The position numbers were made by a program, and so were the translations under genes. Of a stretch of 6,238 nt of DNA, positions 4,897 to 6,238 are shown piece by piece. A model generated the notes under the pieces. The model was not told where the DNA came from and made no database searches. It was given only the letters and a program-made list of their open reading frames with translations. The first letter of the stretch is position 1. Each line of letters begins with the position of its first letter. This stretch comes from Candidatus Altarchaeales archaeon (GTDB taxonomy: Archaea; Altiarchaeota; Altiarchaeia; IMC4; QMZM01): NCBI GenBank assembly GCA_003663115.1, contig QMZJ01000076.1, forward strand, positions 1 through 6,238. Direction: 5' to 3'.

Positions 4897-5212
4897 TTAA
4901 CTCACCTTCTTTTAATTTAATAAAATCGCTGACCTTTATCTCTATCGCCTTTCCGTGGAGAAGCGCATCTATAATCTTTTTTCTTCCCGATTTTAATTCT
5001 CTTGCCAGGGTTCTTCGAGAGATTTTCATTTCAGCGGCTGCTTTCTCCTGATCCAGTCCCTCGAAATCCACCAGTCTAATGGCCTCCAATTCCTCCACAT
5101 TTATATGAACTACCTCAAGGTCCATCAGGGGGATACCCCTCGGCTTGAAATAGTCCACAGTAGGGACACTCCTTACCATCCGCAGGCATCTGGGTCTTCC
5201 GCGTTTAACCAC
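4877..5212 (-). CDS. UPF0251/DUF134 family DNA-binding regulator
   Basis: 111 residues. It matches the UPF0251 (DUF134, COG1342) pattern: basic N-terminus RGRPRCLRMVRSVP, YFKPRGIPL (21-29), VEELEAIRLVDFEGLDQEKAAAEM and a helix-turn-helix like sigma region 4 (about 52-85: DQEKAAAEMKISRRTLARELKSGRKK), then DALLHGKAIEI. Members are predicted transcription regulators often beside NifX-like and MinD-type genes; their ligand is unknown. The start is GTG at 5212: the next ATG (codon 12) would delete the conserved basic N-terminus. There is no ribosome site upstream, and the TATA box lies where the transcript would begin at or next to the GTG, so the message is probably leaderless. As first gene of the operon, with a 14-bp palindrome against its own TATA box, it is a good candidate for autoregulation of the cluster (inference). 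Confidence 0.92.
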   Translation of the reverse strand: MVKRGRPRCLRMVRSVPTVDYFKPRGIPLMDLEVVHINVEELEAIRLVDFEGLDQEKAAAEMKISRRTLARELKSGRKKIIDALLHGKAIEIKVSDFIKLKEGELNGNKKI

Positions 5213-5233
5213 AGATAATATATAGAATCAGAG

Positions 5234-5241
5234 TATATAAA
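5234..5241 (-). promoter_or_regulatory. Archaeal-type TATA box of the operon
   Basis: TTTATATA read on the minus strand, centred about 26 nt before the GTG at 5212. That is the distance at which archaeal TBP/TFB place transcription start, so the mRNA would begin at or within a base or two of the start codon. A second AT-rich stretch (TATATATTAT, about 5215-5224) is too close to the start codon to serve as a bacterial -10 for a leadered transcript. Confidence 0.7.
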
Positions 5242-5255
5242 TGCCCATATGGGCA
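5242..5255. promoter_or_regulatory. Perfect 14-bp palindrome, probable operator
   Basis: TGCCCATATGGGCA is an exact inverted repeat with no spacer. It lies between the stop of the radical SAM gene and the TATA box, directly abutting the TATA element where the archaeal BRE/TFB site belongs. A dimeric protein bound here would be expected to block TFB/TBP, i.e. act as a repressor. The regulator encoded next (4877-5212) is the obvious candidate. No second copy was noticed elsewhere in the window. Confidence 0.6.
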
Positions 5256-5258
5256 AAT

Positions 5259-6230
5259 CTAAACTAATGGTTTAAGCTCTTCTGAGGTTAGTCCCAACTT
5301 GTACTTTGAGCCCTGTCTTGTCCCCCTTATCATTAACAACTTTTCTACCCTTGGCCCAACCAGGAAGCGATGAGTATTCCATTCTGGAACTATCTTTCCA
5401 TCCAGGCCACAATCCTTAGAAATCCTCTGGATTAATACATATGGGGATAAATGCTCGAGAAAATTCACTATTATGGATGCATATTCTGACATGCTCACTG
5501 GTCTGTATTTCCCATTTTTATATTCCTCAGCAAGTCGGGTACCCTTCATTACTAAACAGGGATAAAGCTTTAAAGCATCTATTCCTAAAGTGGAAACAAC
5601 CCTCGCTGTCTCTATCATCTCTGTGGGTGTTTCATATGGAAGGCCCATGATAAGGAACATCAAAACCAGAATTCCTCTTTTATGTGCTTCTTCTACCACT
5701 CGCATTGCTTCTGCAAAACCATGGCGTCTATTTATCCTTTCTTCAGTATGATAATGCACAGATTGCTGACCAATCTCTAACCATATCTCATAGCCTTTTT
5801 TAACATATCCTCCTAAGAGATCTAAGACCTCGTCTGGTAAACAGTCCGGTCTTGTTCCTATAGAGAGCCCAATTACGTCTGGATGATCCAATGCTTTGTC
5901 AAATATCTCCATTAATTCATATACTGGAAGATATGTATTTGTGCCGAATGCTATATAAACCAGTGCTTTGTCCCCAGCACCCTTCTTTTTATAATAATCC
6001 ACCTGATCTGCGACCTGTTCTTTAATTCCTATCTCAATTACCCTTCTAAATGAATCGTATGTGAATTGTCTTGCAAGGTTAGGGCAGTATATGCAACCTT
6101 CAGAACTGAGACGACCATCCCAGTTGGGACATGTAAAGCCAGCATTCATAGGAACCTTAAAGATGTTGCAGCCATGGGTCTTCCTGGCATAAACTCCATA
6201 TTTCGCATACAGATACCCCTCCTTATACAT
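5259..6230 (-). CDS. Radical SAM protein, YhcC/TIGR01212 family
   Basis: 323 residues. Near the N-terminus is NAGFTCPNWDG and the cluster motif C34-x11-C46-xx-C49, the long-spaced CxnCxxC of this Elp3-like family, which binds the [4Fe-4S] cluster that cleaves SAM. Further family marks are FGTNTYLP (95-102), LSIGTRPDCLPDEV (122-135), LEIGQQSVHYHTEERINRRH (151-170), LMFLIMGLPYET (190-201) and the C-terminal RGTRQG (302-307). Family members are about 300-320 residues, so it looks essentially complete. The reaction is not settled for most members; a Bacillus homologue (YtqA) has been linked to wobble-uridine tRNA modification, which I recall rather than see. The ATG at 6230 has only 8 visible bases upstream with no in-frame stop, so the start could lie outside the window. 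It precedes the operon promoter and is probably a separate unit, with no terminator visible between them. Confidence 0.9.
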   Translation of the reverse strand: MYKEGYLYAKYGVYARKTHGCNIFKVPMNAGFTCPNWDGRLSSEGCIYCPNLARQFTYDSFRRVIEIGIKEQVADQVDYYKKKGAGDKALVYIAFGTNTYLPVYELMEIFDKALDHPDVIGLSIGTRPDCLPDEVLDLLGGYVKKGYEIWLEIGQQSVHYHTEERINRRHGFAEAMRVVEEAHKRGILVLMFLIMGLPYETPTEMIETARVVSTLGIDALKLYPCLVMKGTRLAEEYKNGKYRPVSMSEYASIIVNFLEHLSPYVLIQRISKDCGLDGKIVPEWNTHRFLVGPRVEKLLMIRGTRQGSKYKLGLTSEELKPLV

Positions 6231-6238
6231 TTGGTCTA

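Noticed and set aside
4639..4920. Plus-strand open frames over the zinc-ribbon and NifX-fusion genes
   Set aside because: They are antisense to well-supported genes, are low in complexity because of the RG repeats, and show no family features.
5213..5258. A bacterial sigma-70 promoter for the regulator
   Set aside because: The only -10-like stretch (TATATT) would put the transcript start at or past the GTG, and no -35 box is correctly spaced from it; the archaeal TATA reading fits better.

Overview
The window reads as one long minus-strand operon from an anaerobic prokaryote, most likely an archaeon, preceded by a separate minus-strand radical SAM gene. Three signals point to archaea. The operon's only clear promoter has a TATA element (TTTATATA, 5234-5241) centred about 26 nt before a GTG start that has no Shine-Dalgarno sequence, as in a leaderless archaeal transcript. 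Several internal genes carry GGAGGTG-type ribosome sites. The gene set (paired MinD-type ATPases with ferredoxin inserts, UPF0251/DUF134 regulator, DUF5320 protein, NifX-like proteins) is typical of methanogens and related uncultured archaea, although anaerobic bacteria also carry such clusters. No species can be named from the sequence.

Layout in the direction of transcription (high to low coordinates): radical SAM protein of the YhcC/TIGR01212 family (5259-6230); a promoter with a perfect 14-bp palindrome against the TATA box (5234-5255); UPF0251/DUF134 regulator (4877-5212); small zinc-ribbon protein with an RG-rich tail (4687-4896); NifX-like domain fused to an RG-rich linker and a coiled coil (4097-4660); small RG-rich DUF5320-like protein (3868-4083); Mrp/NBP35 Fe-S carrier ATPase (2957-3787); two tandem MinD-type ATPases, each with a 2[4Fe-4S] ferredoxin insert (2124-2960 and 1273-2127); a stand-alone NifX-like protein (900-1271); a thioredoxin with a WCQPC site (472-879); and a small J-domain protein (100-465). 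From the regulator onward, genes overlap or are at most 80 nt apart, and two junctions are ATGA overlaps, so co-transcription is very likely. Bases 1-99 hold no convincing gene.

The genes fit a metal/redox cofactor system. Mrp-type ATPases carry and transfer Fe-S clusters. The paired ferredoxin-insert ATPases look like ATP-dependent electron-transfer or cluster-handling proteins. NifX-family domains are known to bind Fe-S or FeMo-type cofactor precursors. The thioredoxin and J-domain proteins would supply thiol reduction and chaperone recruitment. No nitrogenase structural genes are present, so this is not a nif operon in the classical sense. The substrate of the system is unknown.

The points most worth following are: a switch II cysteine in both ferredoxin-insert ATPases at the same spacing as the cluster-ligand Cys132 of nitrogenase Fe protein; three consecutive small proteins with RG-rich tails, two of which share an identical 37-bp DNA segment; and the leaderless, palindrome-bearing promoter of the regulator.
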